DNA of 64,000 nt from Argopecten irradians (Eukaryota; Mollusca; Bivalvia; Pectinida; Pectinidae), in assembly GCF_041381155.1 (NCBI RefSeq), contig NC_091134.1, positions 72,499,469 to 72,563,468 of the forward strand, read 5' to 3'. This document shows, piece by piece, positions 29,040 through 40,860 of the stretch (its first letter is position 1; every line of letters starts with the position of its first letter). The notes under the pieces were generated by a model. That model made no database searches, was not told the origin of the DNA, and saw only the letters and a list, made by a program, of their open reading frames with translations. The position numbers were made by a program, and so were the translations under genes.

Positions 29040-30308
29040 GTGACAGCATTTGAGGACGTGGGACGTTACAGCAAACCACAACCGTCATTGATGCCAGACG
29101 TGGACTCTACACTACGCACTATTGCTCAGTGGAAGTATATTATCGTAACTGACCTCACAAGTGCATTTTATCAAATTCCTCTCTCAAAGGCATCCATGAA
29201 GTATTGCGGTGTAGTGACACCATTTCGAGGTGTTTGTGTGTATAGACGTTGCGCTATGGGAATGCCAGGATCGGAGACTGCCCTCGAAGAAATGATGTGC
29301 CGCGTTCTCGGTGACTGTCTACAAGATGGTATCGTAGCAAAATTAGCGGACGATCTATACTGCGGTGGAGACACACCAGAACAGCTACTGGGAAACTGGT
29401 CCAAAGTCATGGAATGCCTACAACGCTGTGACCTTCGCTTATCCTCCTCGAAAACCGTTGTTTGTCCTCGGTCCACCACCATACTGGGATGGATATGGTC
29501 ACAAGGACACATTTCGGCTAGTCCCCACAGGGTTGCCGTGTTAGCAACCTGTAAGCGACCAGAGACAGCGTTTAGCCTTCGTTCGTTCCTCGGTGCCTAC
29601 AAGATGTTAGGACGCGTCGTACCTCACTGTTCACAAATTCTAGCACCACTTGAGGAAGCAGTTGCAGGACTACAATCCAAAGACAAAATTAATTGGACTG
29701 ACCAGCTAGAAGAACGTTTTTCCTATGCCCAGGAGTCGTTATCCTCCAACAAAGCCATCGCCCTACCTACTCCATCTGATGTCCTTTGGATCGTGACTGA
29801 TGGTTCCGTCAGTAAACATGGTATCGGGGCCACATTGTATATCATGCGCGCCAACCAACTCAGCCTCGCCGGATTTTTCAGTGCCAAACTGAGAAAACAC
29901 CAAGTTACTTGGCTCCCATGCGAGATAGAAGCGCTGTGTATTGCGGCAGCAGTCAAGCATTATAGCCCATACATCATACAATCAAAGCATCAAACCTGTG
30001 TCCTGACTGATAGCCAGCCGTGTGTCCAAGCTATCAATAAGCTTGCACGTGGAGAGTTTTCAGCTAGCCCCCGTGTAACCTCCTTCCTCACAACCGTTAG
30101 CAGATATCAGGTCAGTGTTAGACACCTGTCGGGTTCTGCTAACATACCTTCTGATTTTGCCAGCCGAAATGCGCCTACATGCGAGGAAATGAGCTGCCAA
30201 ATATGCAACTTTATTGCCATCACTGAGGATTCCGTTGTTCGATCAGTTAATGTTCAAGATATCATCGACAACAAATCTTCATTACCTTTCACAACAAGAT
30301 CTGCATAG
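29040..30308 (+). pseudogene. pol: RT and RNase H of the second LTR element
   Basis: RT motifs '[16 protein letters not shown]', '[14 protein letters not shown]' and '[10 protein letters not shown]' are in order. The catalytic pair of aspartates is kept, but the usual Y/F-x-D-D reads LADD. 'ILGWIW' and '[10 protein letters not shown]' follow (RT thumb/connection). RNase H begins '[18 protein letters not shown]' and includes '[14 protein letters not shown]' and '[11 protein letters not shown]'. The frame ends in a TAG at 30306-30308, beyond which the same frame carries on into the integrase, so this is a single nonsense change rather than the natural end. Confidence 0.8.
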
Positions 30309-31852
30309 ACAGCTATCCAATCTGACTGTCCGGATCTGCGCAGAGCTCATGCCCATCTTAAACAGGGCACGCGGCCGTCAAAGAAGCTTACGAACATTAA
30401 GGACGTGAAGCGCTATTTAACAGTCACATCCATCGCCAAGGATGGCCTCGTAGTAGTTCGACGGAATGACCCATTACAACCATCCACAGAGCTCATAGTC
30501 GTTCCACGCTCAGTTCTAGATGGTCTGGTGACAGCGTTACATATTAAACTGGATCACCCAAGCAGACATCAAATGCAGCTTGTCATGAAAAGACACTTCT
30601 ATGGACTAGACATGAACTCGGTTATCGCTCGTGCTTGTGACTCATGCCACATGTGTGCTTCACTGAAAAAGTTACCGCGGACATTAATCCACCAGTCTTC
30701 AGAACAACCCCCAGATGCTGTCGGGGTTTCATTTGCTGCAGATGTTCTCAGACGCAACCGCCAATTGATATTACTACTTCGCGAAACAACAACTTCTTAC
30801 ACATCAGCCTGCTTGATCCTTGACGAAAAGCGTGAGACGCTTCGTGACGGACTCTTGCGTCTCGCCCTTGAATTACACCCTCTCGACGGTCCTCACGCCA
30901 TTATCCGAGTAGACCCTGCTCCAGGTTTTATGTCTCTACGGGACGATACGATTCTTCACAGGTTTCGTATAGAAATTGAAGTCGGCCGAATAAAGAACAT
31001 CAACAAAAACCCAGTTGCTGAAAGGGCAATCGCCGAACTAGAAGATGAACTTCTACGCCAAGAACCTGGTGGGGGACCTGTTACTGAGCTTGCTCTGGCA
31101 ACCGCAGTTGCTCGGTTAAATTCTCGTATTCGCGGATCCGGTCTATCTGCACGCGAGTGTTGGACACAACGGAGTCAATTTACACACGACCAATTACCAA
31201 TTTCGGACAGAGACAACATCATCGAACAGAACAAGCGCCGCGAGACCAACCACCGGTCTAGCGAAAAATCTAAATATCCCAAACATCGCGATAGTCAGAC
31301 ACCATACATGGCCGAAATTAAAGTTGGTGACTTAGTGTATCTGTATACAGATAGGGACAAAACTAAAGCTCGTAATCGTTACCTAGTTGTGTCCATCCCA
31401 GAAGGATCGGAGTGGTGTTTCATAAAGAAATTTACTGGTAACCAACTACGCTCTTCATCGTACAAAGTTAAACTCAGTGAGTGTTTGGTGTTCTATATAC
31501 CATTCCTGAGCCGGTCTACAATAAACATAGTCCGGAGTACGAGGAGGAATATGATGACACACCAGGTACTGCATCCAAGCCACCGACTCCAGTGGACATA
31601 CCACCTCTTTTGTCAACCCCTGCAACGACTGTGCCACCAACTCGTGACTCTCCAGACATCCCTATTCTTGTCGGTGAATCGGACAGTAGTACATGTGAAG
31701 ACATTCCACCTGTCGTTAACACTCCGTCTGACGAGAGTACTTGTGTCAAATCCGATAATGATGTACCCCCTCTCACTCTACCCGAACCTACAACACGGCC
31801 ACGACGACATTCCCGACCACCAAAATATCTGAACGATTATGATCTTTCGTAA
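30309..31852 (+). pseudogene. pol: Integrase and C-terminal tail of the second LTR element
   Basis: In phase with the RT frame after the TAG. HHCC zinc site: 'LDHPSRHQMQLVMKRHFYG' and 'CDSCHMC'. Catalytic-core aspartates are read in 'FAADVLRR' and 'IIRVDPAPGF', and the glutamate in 'KNPVAERAIAELE'. A C-terminal domain ('EIKVGDLVYLYTD') follows. Near 31485 the frame shifts: the proper proline/acidic tail, ending in 'RRHSRPPKYLNDYDLS', lies in another frame (31481-31852). It is inactive because of the stop and the frameshift. Confidence 0.75.
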
Positions 31853-32118
31853 AAACAGCTGGAGTTTATAATTAGTTATTTGCGTTTTTTTCCTGTACTA
31901 ATAGCCATTGATTTAGTGTCAATTAGAAAGTTTCGTTTAGGATGCAAAAGTGTTGCACAAGACAGTTTGACTTTGAGATTACAGAGTAACTAGAACTGTT
32001 TCAAATTTAGCGTTACTGAAGGTTGGAAAATTTAAATGTCTAAATCTAATGTCCAATGCAGTGTTCCTAGCAAGTTAACGTTTCGAAGTTTAATGATGTT
32101 CTTAAGAGTTATGTCTTC

Positions 32119-32134
32119 AAGGAGAAGGAAGAAG
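32119..32134 (+). promoter_or_regulatory. Polypurine tract of the second LTR element
   Basis: Sixteen purines, AAGGAGAAGGAAGAAG, end three bases before the 3' LTR start as I place it. Confidence 0.7.
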
Positions 32135-32137
32135 CCA

Positions 32138-32996
32138 CGCCACTATATTATATCACATGACATATAGTTGTAGTGTTAGTAGCATTATTGTATAATAGTG
32201 GCGGTGTGTGACCTTAGTTAATTTAGTACAAGTAGAGTTATCGCCCTTGGCGGAAGTCTCGCTCTCGTTGTATATTAAGCTGGCAGTGTACAGTAGATTT
32301 GAAAAATTCAGCAAAATAAAGTGCAGGCTTTAATTATGTACACACAGCTTTTTAACCTTAAATAACATCTATATAAAAGTATATATATTTTTAATCTACA
32401 CAACATTTGCAATAGTTATGCAGAGTTCAAGTTTGGACAGGTCCGCTTTTTGTGGTTTTGTGAGCCTGTAAAAACCATGGTAACCAAATTTGTTTTTTTG
32501 AAAAAATGCAAAAAATTGGGATTTTCAACCCAAAATTACACCCCCTCTAGGAGATTTTTTTTTCTTGAACACAGTTTAAAACCAAGCATCACTGCCGTGA
32601 TAGCGGAACTGAGCCTATTTCGACATAGGTATATCATTAAACTTTTGAGCAATCTTACCTCGTACCCCAGCTATCAATTTCTGCTGCTACAGTATTGAGT
32701 TTTTCCATCTTAGACGCACATTCGGATACCCTCTAAACCATTAATCTCGAACCCATTTTGGGGAATTTATTTATGCAAATGTGAAGCCTGCATATAATTC
32801 TCTAGAATGAATTCACCAATTTTAGGATATATACATTTTTTATTTTTTTATGCATATAATAAAACAGGGGCTTTCTGCTTAATAAAAATCTCACCCATGG
32901 CCATTCGGTCTTACTGTACACTGCTACCTAACCATGTGCTTTTGGATAAAGTTTTTTACCGAAGATTGTCTGGCGTATGTCATCTTTTATACTGGC
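32138..32996 (+). repeat. 3' LTR of the second LTR element, split by a MITE
   Basis: Bases 32138-32278 and 32932-32996 together match the 206-bp 5' LTR; the remainder is an insertion absent from the 5' LTR. Confidence 0.85.
32279..32928. mobile_element. 650-bp MITE with TAA target duplication (PIF/Harbinger-like)
   Basis: The ends carry inverted 'GCAGTGTACAGTA'. TAA is found on both sides (32276-32278, 32929-32931) and once in the uninterrupted 5' LTR. No transposase. 3-bp TWA duplications are typical of PIF/Harbinger. Confidence 0.8.
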
Positions 32997-33423
32997 GATG
33001 CTTTCAATATACAGACGGTCTGGTGTCGTATTGAGGTAGGCCTACTGTAGGAATGTCGAAATTATTGTTGATTTATGAATTATACAGTATATTTGAAAAT
33101 TCTTGAAAGAAATACACAGATAAATATGTAGCCTATGCCAATTATTTTAAAAGTGGCGATTGTTTGTTATCATTCGCGCCAGTATGATTTAAGTTTGATT
33201 TCAGATTCTTGACCAAACGAATAGAAAAAAAAGAATTAATGAATTAAATAAATGGTCCTCGATGCGATAAATTCGTTATATAGTCAGTTACTGACCCCCT
33301 ATAAAGGCAGAGAGGGTCAGTAAGAAGTATAGGAGGCTCGGGCTACGCCCCCGCCCCCTATAAATCTTACTGACCCTCTATGCCTTTATAGGGGGTCAGT
33401 AACTGACTAATATAACTAATAAT
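32997..33423. repeat. Right part (B) of the ~1-kb repeat, copy 1
   Basis: From 'gatgctttcaatatacagac' it is a near copy of 33997-34390 (copy 2). It ends in a hairpin (33282-33408) with inverted 'ttactgaccc..tataaaggc' arms, while copy 2 has only the right arm. Confidence 0.8.
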
Positions 33424-34390
33424 AGGGGGTCAGTAAATTTTATTATTGTGCAATATGGCGGCTTTCGCCCTCGCTTCAAAATTTAAACACATTATCTTAA
33501 TTAGGCCTATACCACTTCATTACCGTAAAACTATATATTAATTGTTAATTTTTGTGTAAAAATAACTTTAATCGTTTTAATACTTCAAATTACATGAAAT
33601 GCATTTTTTTAAATACGAGTTGCTTCCTCTACGCCAGTCCACAGGTGTCTGGGGTTAGGAATTAATTATTATGCAATAGTATTATATAATGGGCCGAATT
33701 ACACACAGATATAATTCGGCCCATTATATAATACTATTGCATAATAATTAATTCCTAACCCCAGACACCTGTGCGCCAGTCTGAAAGTTGATGACGCGGC
33801 GAAAGTCAAACGTAACAATTCAAGCGTTTTCTATACTGTGATTATAAACAAATGGAGGTGTTCGTACCTACAGATCAATCTTCACTCTACAATCAATTTA
33901 TCGGCATAACTTTTAAGTGATTATCTCAGCGAGAATGCACAGATGACAGGAGATTGTGCTTAAAATGTTAGATGGATGTTTGTGTCATTCTTGTTTGTGA
34001 TGCTTTCAATATACAGACGGTCTGGTGTCGTATTGAGGTAGGCCTACTGTGTACATAGGAATGTCGAAATTATTGTTGATTAATGAATTATTCATTATCA
34101 TTCTGCAGGTTCCTTATACAGTATATTTGCAAATTCTTGAAAGAAATACACAGATAAATATGTAGCCTAGGCCAATTATTTTAAAAGTGGCGATTGTTTG
34201 TTATCATTCGCGCCAGTATGATTTAAGTTTGATTTCAGATTCTTCACCAAGCAAATAGGAAACAAGAATTAATAAAACAAATAAATGTTCCTCGATGCGA
34301 TAAATTCGTTATACGCCCTCGCCCCCTATAAATCTTACTGACCCTCTATGCCTTTATAGGTGGTCAGTAACTGACTATATAACTAATAAT
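33424..34390. repeat. ~1-kb repeat, copy 2, without the LTR element
   Basis: Parts A and B are contiguous here ('gtttgtgatgctttcaat' near 33990), showing the empty target of the LTR element. It follows copy 1 head to tail. Confidence 0.8.
33640..33773. mobile_element. 134-bp palindromic MITE with 8-bp target duplication
   Basis: Two arms of about 60 bases, beginning CACAGGTGTCTGGGGTTAGG, are perfect or near-perfect complements around a ~14-base loop. CGCCAGTC is repeated at 33632-33639 and 33774-33781. Copy 1 of the host repeat (near 26510) lacks the insertion. 8-bp duplications suggest hAT mobilisation. Confidence 0.88.
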
Positions 34391-35349
34391 ATGTTATATT
34401 TAAGCATAAAATAATATGAATTAAGGCAAAGTTTTGTAATCTGAGCGTAGCTCGTTAATAAGTGAAGACTACGCTGAAGTCTATTCACATATTCCTACAC
34501 GTATCTTCATATTGTTTACGGACCTATTGTGTAACATGGATAAATCTTTCAGAGTGTCTAAATGATCTTCTCCATCTATCATTTGTATTTTGTGTCTGAA
34601 TACATGTTGCGCATCCTGCGAAGAAGATGTTTCAAGTGTGTTTATCCGGAATGCTTCAGCTAGGCTTATTACAGCTTGTAACTAATTGGTACTAATAGTA
34701 ATGGAAAATAAAATCAAAGTGAACAAGCGGGCAAAGAAAGGCTTAAGTCGGTAAAAATGATGTGAATGTATCCAGTATAATTTCTTATGAAACAGAAAAA
34801 TAAATTCTCCCGTCAAAATCGCTCTGCATGCAAAGAAATTAATTTAAATATGGATCCTAAAGCGTCCTCCCGGCTAGCTATGTCCGTTGTAACATTTTAA
34901 CGCAGCCTCGCTTTCAAAGGGTTAGGCGAATTTATTTTTAGAACTTTTCCATTATTTTAATGGTCAGAACTGGGCAAAGTAAGCAGAAGTTGACCGTCGT
35001 TTTGATATGTGAGGACTTTTAGAAGGCTAATGAATGTATTTAGACTGGTTTCCTTTGCCCGACTATTCACTTTCACACTGATATAGAGTAACAAATCTCT
35101 TCTTCAACAAAATAACAAAAATCGTTCTGCGGGTTTTATGATGTGTCACATATAAGTTTAGCAGACTAATATATATATACTTTCTACAGGGGTATATAAT
35201 ATGAACCCAACCAGAGTGTCCTGGCCATAGATCAGTTTTAGACGTTTTAGGGGTGTACATTTAGATTAAAAAATAAATACATCGCTAAATATCATACTCT
35301 ACATTGTAGGCCTACTATAGCGTCCAGAAGTAGCTCCAGCTAGGGCCCA
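34391..35349. other. Spacer without recognisable gene
   Basis: I see no exon, RNA gene or strong repeat. Confidence 0.35.
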
Positions 35350-36699
35350 GTCACCCTACGAAGCCAACGTCTCGGCACTATCAAACAGTGGGGAGGAAAA
35401 TGATGCATGGATATGCACAACATGTTATGTAAATTTCACTGACCCAAACGACAAACTTCTGGAATGTCAACGATGCAAGGGTAACATTGAAGAAATACAC
35501 AAACTCCAAGATGTGTGAATCGTACCGGTTTTATTCCCTCAATTATACAAAAAACAAAAACAAGAAAAAAAACCCAAACTATTCCTGCATCCTAAGTAAG
35601 GACAACAGAGGTTCACATGATGTTAAATGGTCGAAATTACAGATAGTGCATAATTCAAAACTGTTAAATTTGGTTCAATGATTATTGTAGATAGCCGATC
35701 TTATTTTCCGATGTATGCTGTCTGCTAGACAATCTGTAACTTGGGCAGTTATTACTGACGAGTTGATCTGATTGGCTGAAATCGCTCGTTGATTTACGTA
35801 TACATAACTTTTCTTTTATTTTGATTATTTTAACATGCTACAGTGTGTATATAAGTCTGACTCGATGTGATTTTATATGCCATATAGAAAATTAGTGGAA
35901 AGGAACATAATCACCGATATGAAGATTGAAAACAGGTGTCACGATATCAGGCAGGGGTACGAGAAAGGATTACAGTGAAACCAAAGTAAAACCAAAGTAG
36001 GGGAAATAGTGAAGCAAAGACCAGTCAGGTAAATACAACCAGTGACAGTTTAGAAAAAAATCTCAGGATATCCCAAAAACAGTTACCACCATTATTACAG
36101 AAATCAATAAAGAAAAAAAAGTGAAAATAACTTAGTTGTGTTTCAAGTAGAGGAATTCAGAAAGCAGAGTTGATCGTCAAGATCATAGCCAGCAGTTCAT
36201 TAAAGAATTTCTCGTAGTATGCAAGACCAATCAAGCTGACGAAAAAGTTCTGAAAGTCGTGAGGACGGTACGATAAACAAGAACAGTCACATGCTGATGG
36301 AAGGAAGAACCCAAGGCCCATGTTAGCAGTTTAAAAACAAAATGGAAGAGCTTGAAGTCCGTACTAGGGATATATAGAACCAGATTTTATTGGAATAACA
36401 GAAGTCAAGAAAAATAACACCAGAAACAAAATGAATCAAGCTGAGTTTGATATTGGTAACGGTTCAAACTGCAATATGTTTACAAACAATCTGGTTAATG
36501 ACACAGGCAGAGGTATGATACTTTATGTCCACAAGTCCCTCTTTAATAACATGAGTGCACACAAACACCAAACACAGGAATACATCTTTGTGAAGGTATA
36601 AGTAAATGGAAAGGAGGAACTGCTGATCGGGCTCATATACAAGGCACCTGTAGACAGCGGATCAGACATAAATAATGGAAATCTATGCAACCTCATTAA

Positions 36700-36962
36700 A
36701 GATTAACTTATTAAGTAATATGAAGTTTTCACACTACCTATTGATGGGATATTAACTTATTAAGTAATATAAAGTGTTCACACTACCTATTGATGGGAGA
36801 TTTTAACTTATTAAGTAAGATAAAGTTTTCACACTACCTATTGATGGGAGATTTTAACTTATTAAGTAAGATAAAGTTTTCACACTACCTATTGATGGGA
36901 GATTTTAACTTATTAAGTAAGATAAAGTTTTTACACTACCTATTGATGGGAGACTTTAACTT
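36700..36962 (+). repeat. Five-copy 51-bp tandem repeat inside the LINE endonuclease
   Basis: Units of 51 bp (17 codons) carry 'HYLLMGDFN' each time; the later copies are in frame with each other. The last one continues into the normal endonuclease sequence. Confidence 0.85.
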
Positions 36963-36996
36963 CCCAGCTATAGACTGGATCAACTGGAATACCAGG

Positions 36997-37531
36997 CCCC
37001 AGTTTCATGAACATATCTTAACTGGAATTCCTTAAAGATGCTCCACCGCTGACAAATGGTATTTTTTCACTATCAAAAACAGGAGCAGACGATTTAGTAT
37101 TTTACTTCAGTTTCAAAAGTTACTTACTTTACACCATTACCATCATTGAAAGGTTTGAGCTTCTTATTGTACTTCATGTTAAAAATATGAAAAATAATTA
37201 ATTGCATCCCGAAAAAATTCCATGACACTATATCCTATATGGAATGAAATACTGATTCCGCATGCACCAAAAGCAAAATAAATCATTTCGTATTATTTTT
37301 GTGTTAATTAGACATACATATACACGATTAAACACCAATTATAGTTAACATGCTGAGTATCGTTTATGGTCCGTCGGCGGTGGAGCATCTTTAACTAAAA
37401 CAATCCCACAGGAAAGCATTACAGTAAATTAAGGAATTCATATATTCTTCCTAAACGTTTATAGTGCTTTCATATGGAGAATTTTAAGTTAAGGGATTCC
37501 CTAAAGTTAAGAAATGTTCATGAAACTGGGG
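36997..37531. mobile_element. Outer inverted-repeat element interrupting the LINE
   Basis: 'CCCCAGTTTCATGAACAT' at the left and 'ATGTTCATGAAACTGGGG' at the right are exact inverted copies. The right end resembles 12386-12442. It contains the TTAA element below. Confidence 0.7.
37036..37390. mobile_element. 355-bp MITE with TTAA target duplication
   Basis: The ends 'AGATGCTCCACCGC' and 'GCGGTGGAGCATCT' are inverted and flanked by TTAA (37032-37035, 37391-37394), the piggyBac-type target. A partial relative is at 12018. Confidence 0.82.
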
Positions 37532-37765
37532 TCAGAGGGGATGATATCAACTCTAGGGAAAATAAGTTAATAGCATGCCTACAAGAGATGTGATTGGTTC
37601 AGATTTTTCCCTCTGAGCTGCCTTCAGTTTTACTATGAGATTGTCCAGGGTGTAGAGACCGTAAGTGATCGGAACCCCTGGAGTATCGAGGATGTACCAA
37701 GGCATGTGGGTATGTAAAACAACAAGAGGCTTATGATAAAGCCAAGAAAGCCATGAATTAGGAAG

Positions 37766-40602
37766 ATGAACTTTCAGAATCCGATGACATTGTTAGAACT
37801 GGAACAATTTATTAAGAACAGATATGTGCTAGTGAAGAAAGTACAGCTATGGGACTCAAGGAAACTCAAATTCCAACTTAATAAAGCAGTAATACAGAAC
37901 ATATGGGGTGGTTATAACGTCTGTGATAGTAACCCCTGGGGTATCGAGGATGCTTTGCAGGAAGCTCAATATTTATCCTGCATAATGTGTCCTGAACAAC
38001 GGCAAGAAGAATACAAAATAGACCTAAGTATATTTCGTGATTTGTATTTGCGCGGCACACCAATATGCGATTTTAAAACAGTTTTGTGTCTAAAAAGATG
38101 ACACATTTCTAAATTATCAACAACATTTTCAAATTTTAGAAAAAAAAGTTGTTCAGCATAAAACTGCCAAATTACAGTAAATTTTACCTTACAAGAATGA
38201 CATTTGTCAGCTGGGCTATTCATATATCGTCTGCTAAAAAGCAGTTTACTGTGGCGTACAAAAAACGAAAGTTGTAAGGGAGGCAACACAATCTTAAATT
38301 TCATCATCGATACCTTCCTCAACTTCATCCTTCGATAGAACCACCAGAAAGATACTTTAATCCTTTAGAAATAAACAACTCATAGAAATAGGTCAGACGA
38401 CCGTTTTATGTCAGTGTACCCAAACGGAAGGGATAGAGATGATAATCGAATACATCTTCCCTGATCTAGATGTTCCCTGAAGCCTAGAATGGTGTGATTA
38501 GCAATGTAACCCCTTACTTACTTCCTTACTTATTTGCTACACTCTCTCGGAAATGATTTACAATGAACAAATTATGAGTGTTAAAGCGATAGCTATGATT
38601 TAGTGCTGATTGCTGGGGGACATGTTGTCCCGGAATTTCAGAATAATAAACCTGGTGGCCATTGACTGACATCTGTTTTTGTGTCATGTTCATTTGTCGA
38701 TATATAATATGTATGTTTACTGCGACAGATTACATATAATTAATGTGCCGTGAGTTAGGATAGAGTTTAAAATATGACTTACCCCTTTTAGCGGTTTTTC
38801 AGCCACATTTTATATTTCCGTTTACCTAATAAGTGCCTCGTTTTGAGATACATTTTAAGCACACTGAGCGCTAAGTACGACGATATGGTACATCAATATT
38901 ACACCTATAGCCCGTGTTAAGAATTCTGTTTACAGTATTAGAGAAATTAAATTATATTTATGTATATGACGATTTAGATTAAAAAAATGAATGTGAATGT
39001 CATATGTAAATGCTCTTTGTACCCATGTAAAATCTCTTCAAAAAATAATAATAATAAAAAAAAATATAAAAAAGATATTACATCTATAATTGCTTCATCA
39101 TGGCTACACACATTTCACATATTAATGAAACAAACAACAACTACGTTGTTTTTATTTTATTTTTAAATCATTTCAATATTACAATGTAGCTCCTTTTAAC
39201 GAGTACATATCTAGATTGTATATAAATGAACTGTTCCATCAGGAACATATTCTGGTCATCAAATCTCGTATGGAAACATAGTTTACGCCATAGGAATCTG
39301 CTAAATGTTACTTCATCCCCGGAATTTAGAATTACCAATATTAATTCTCAACTAGTACGGCCAATTATATGATAAATCAGGAATTAGGAACAGTACCTAA
39401 TGTGAGGAATTTGAAAATCTTCAAATATTGGATCAAGTTAAAGAATTCTGAAAATTGTATCGTAAATGCGGAAGTGCTTGCTATCGTGAAATTCTTGAGA
39501 AGAGAAGTGATTGGCTTGACAATGTAAGGAATGAATAATTTAGTATTGGAATATACATGTAGCTTATTTATGGCAAAGTGATAACGTTAGCCGACAAGAT
39601 ATTGACAACTTAGAATGTTGTATTAATAGTGTAGTGAAAAGTTCGAGTTATATACAAAGTGTTTATTATACAAACATATTAATGAGGGTTTTAGTTTTCA
39701 CACAACCATATCTTTAGGCATTCAAAATTGCGTTTGTCAAGACATAAGTTGAATACATGTACATGTATTAATGTTTGTCGTTATAATAATACTGAATGTT
39801 ATTTTGATAATATGTACATCATGCAATAGCGGTGATATTGAGGATAGATATCATTTTGTTATTAAATGCGAAAAATTAAAAGATACATGTACATATGTAT
39901 TAGAAATTAACTTATTAAGAAATATTATACATGTACAACAAACACACTATGTTTTGATTAATACAATTAATACAAAAAACTTGACTTTTTAACTAAAGGG
40001 GGGATGGTTGACCTACATTATTGTTTATCATATGTTTTCCACTTTTTACTATTACTATAATTGGTTAATGTTGAGGAAATTTGGATTATTTATGGTACAT
40101 ATATGTATGTAATTATTTATTAGAGGATGGTACATAGAAAAATGTATGTTTTCCTTATTATCGTATTAACTGATATTATAATAATATAATTATATTAATG
40201 TTAGAATGACATAATAAGAAAAACTTCACGTAAAGAACATAGTTATATCAGATGTGGGCATGAACAAATATTACAATACGATGATTATTATCATGTGAAA
40301 ACAGTATATGTTGCGAGAATCTCTATATAATTGTAAAATAAGTGATAAAGGTGAAATGTTATAGCAGATATAATTTAGTAATAAAAAATTTTATTATAAT
40401 TTGCATTTCTAAATATCAATAAATATATACCATGTAGTTTAGAACGATAGTTTAATATATACTTTGAGTTTTAGATGAATGTAATCAGAAAATGTAGTGA
40501 GAATAAAAATCGATAGTTATTTTTTACATTTTTGTTTTATTTTATATAGTTTTAATGAAAATATACTTTAAGTTTGTTTTGATGGTATAAGTAAAAATTA
40601 GA
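37766..40602. other. No confident gene
   Basis: A 111-codon frame at 37766-38101 has no recognised domain; the phrase 'aacccctggagtatcgagga' at 37674-37693 recurs slightly changed near 37932, so this looks like decayed repeat DNA. The rest is AT-rich with no clear structure. Confidence 0.35.
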
Positions 40603-40860
40603 TTGAATACCCATAAATCCGATCCCCAACATATTAATACAATTTGTAACATGGATACACATAACATTTCAAGCTCAGGGCAAACTGAGGAAATCACCTC
40701 TCATGTCCATCGCTTCACTCTAACAACAACAAACACACCGACCTCGGACACAGTACAGACGCAGTACTGGACTGTTTCAAAGAACACGTCACTATGGAAA
40801 TTAGCACGTGAAGCGATTGCTGGATCGCTGGAAATTGCTGTTGGGATCACTGCTGGATAA
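40603..40860 (+). CDS. Small hypothetical frame of 85 codons
   Basis: An isolated frame rich in Ser/Thr/His ('NMDTHNISSSGQTEEITSH') with a less biased second half ending 'LWKLAREAIAGSLEIAVG'. Base composition is more even than the surrounding AT-rich DNA, which is the only reason for listing it. No domain, no neighbours in the same direction and no splice context recognised. It could be chance. Confidence 0.15.
   Translation: MNTHKSDPQHINTICNMDTHNISSSGQTEEITSHVHRFTLTTTNTPTSDTVQTQYWTVSKNTSLWKLAREAIAGSLEIAVGITAG

Larger units (their letters stand above)
26741..32996 (+). mobile_element. Second LTR retrotransposon, 6.3 kb, decayed
   Basis: LTRs are 26741-26946 and 32138-32996, the latter enlarged by a nested element. 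LTR ends are inverted (CGCCA...TGGC(G)). The repeat it landed in is duplicated at the junctions: GATG at 26737-26740 and 32997-33000. Order is gag with zinc knuckle, protease, RT, RNase H and integrase, hence Gypsy-like, but of a lineage distinct from the first element (RT active-site LADD). Frameshifts and an in-frame stop show that it is dead. Confidence 0.9.
35350..37765 (+). mobile_element. Decayed CR1-like LINE with nested insertions
   Basis: Near 35360-35515 a frame gives a zinc-finger-like 'ICTTCYVNFTDPNDKLLECQ' + 'RC', as in ORF1 of several invertebrate CR1-type LINEs. Around 36430-36700 an endonuclease-like frame reads 'NLVNDTGRGMILYVHKSLF' and 'ELLIGLIYKAPVDSGS', then 'LLMGDFN' (the catalytic GDFN motif) and 'FPAIDWINWNT'. 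Many stops and frame changes interrupt it, and no RT domain is visible. Lineage call by motif only. Confidence 0.6.

Noticed and set aside
37966..38328. 120-codon minus frame with several cysteines
   Set aside because: No recognisable domain, overlaps another frame on the plus strand, and the sequence around it is decayed repeat DNA.
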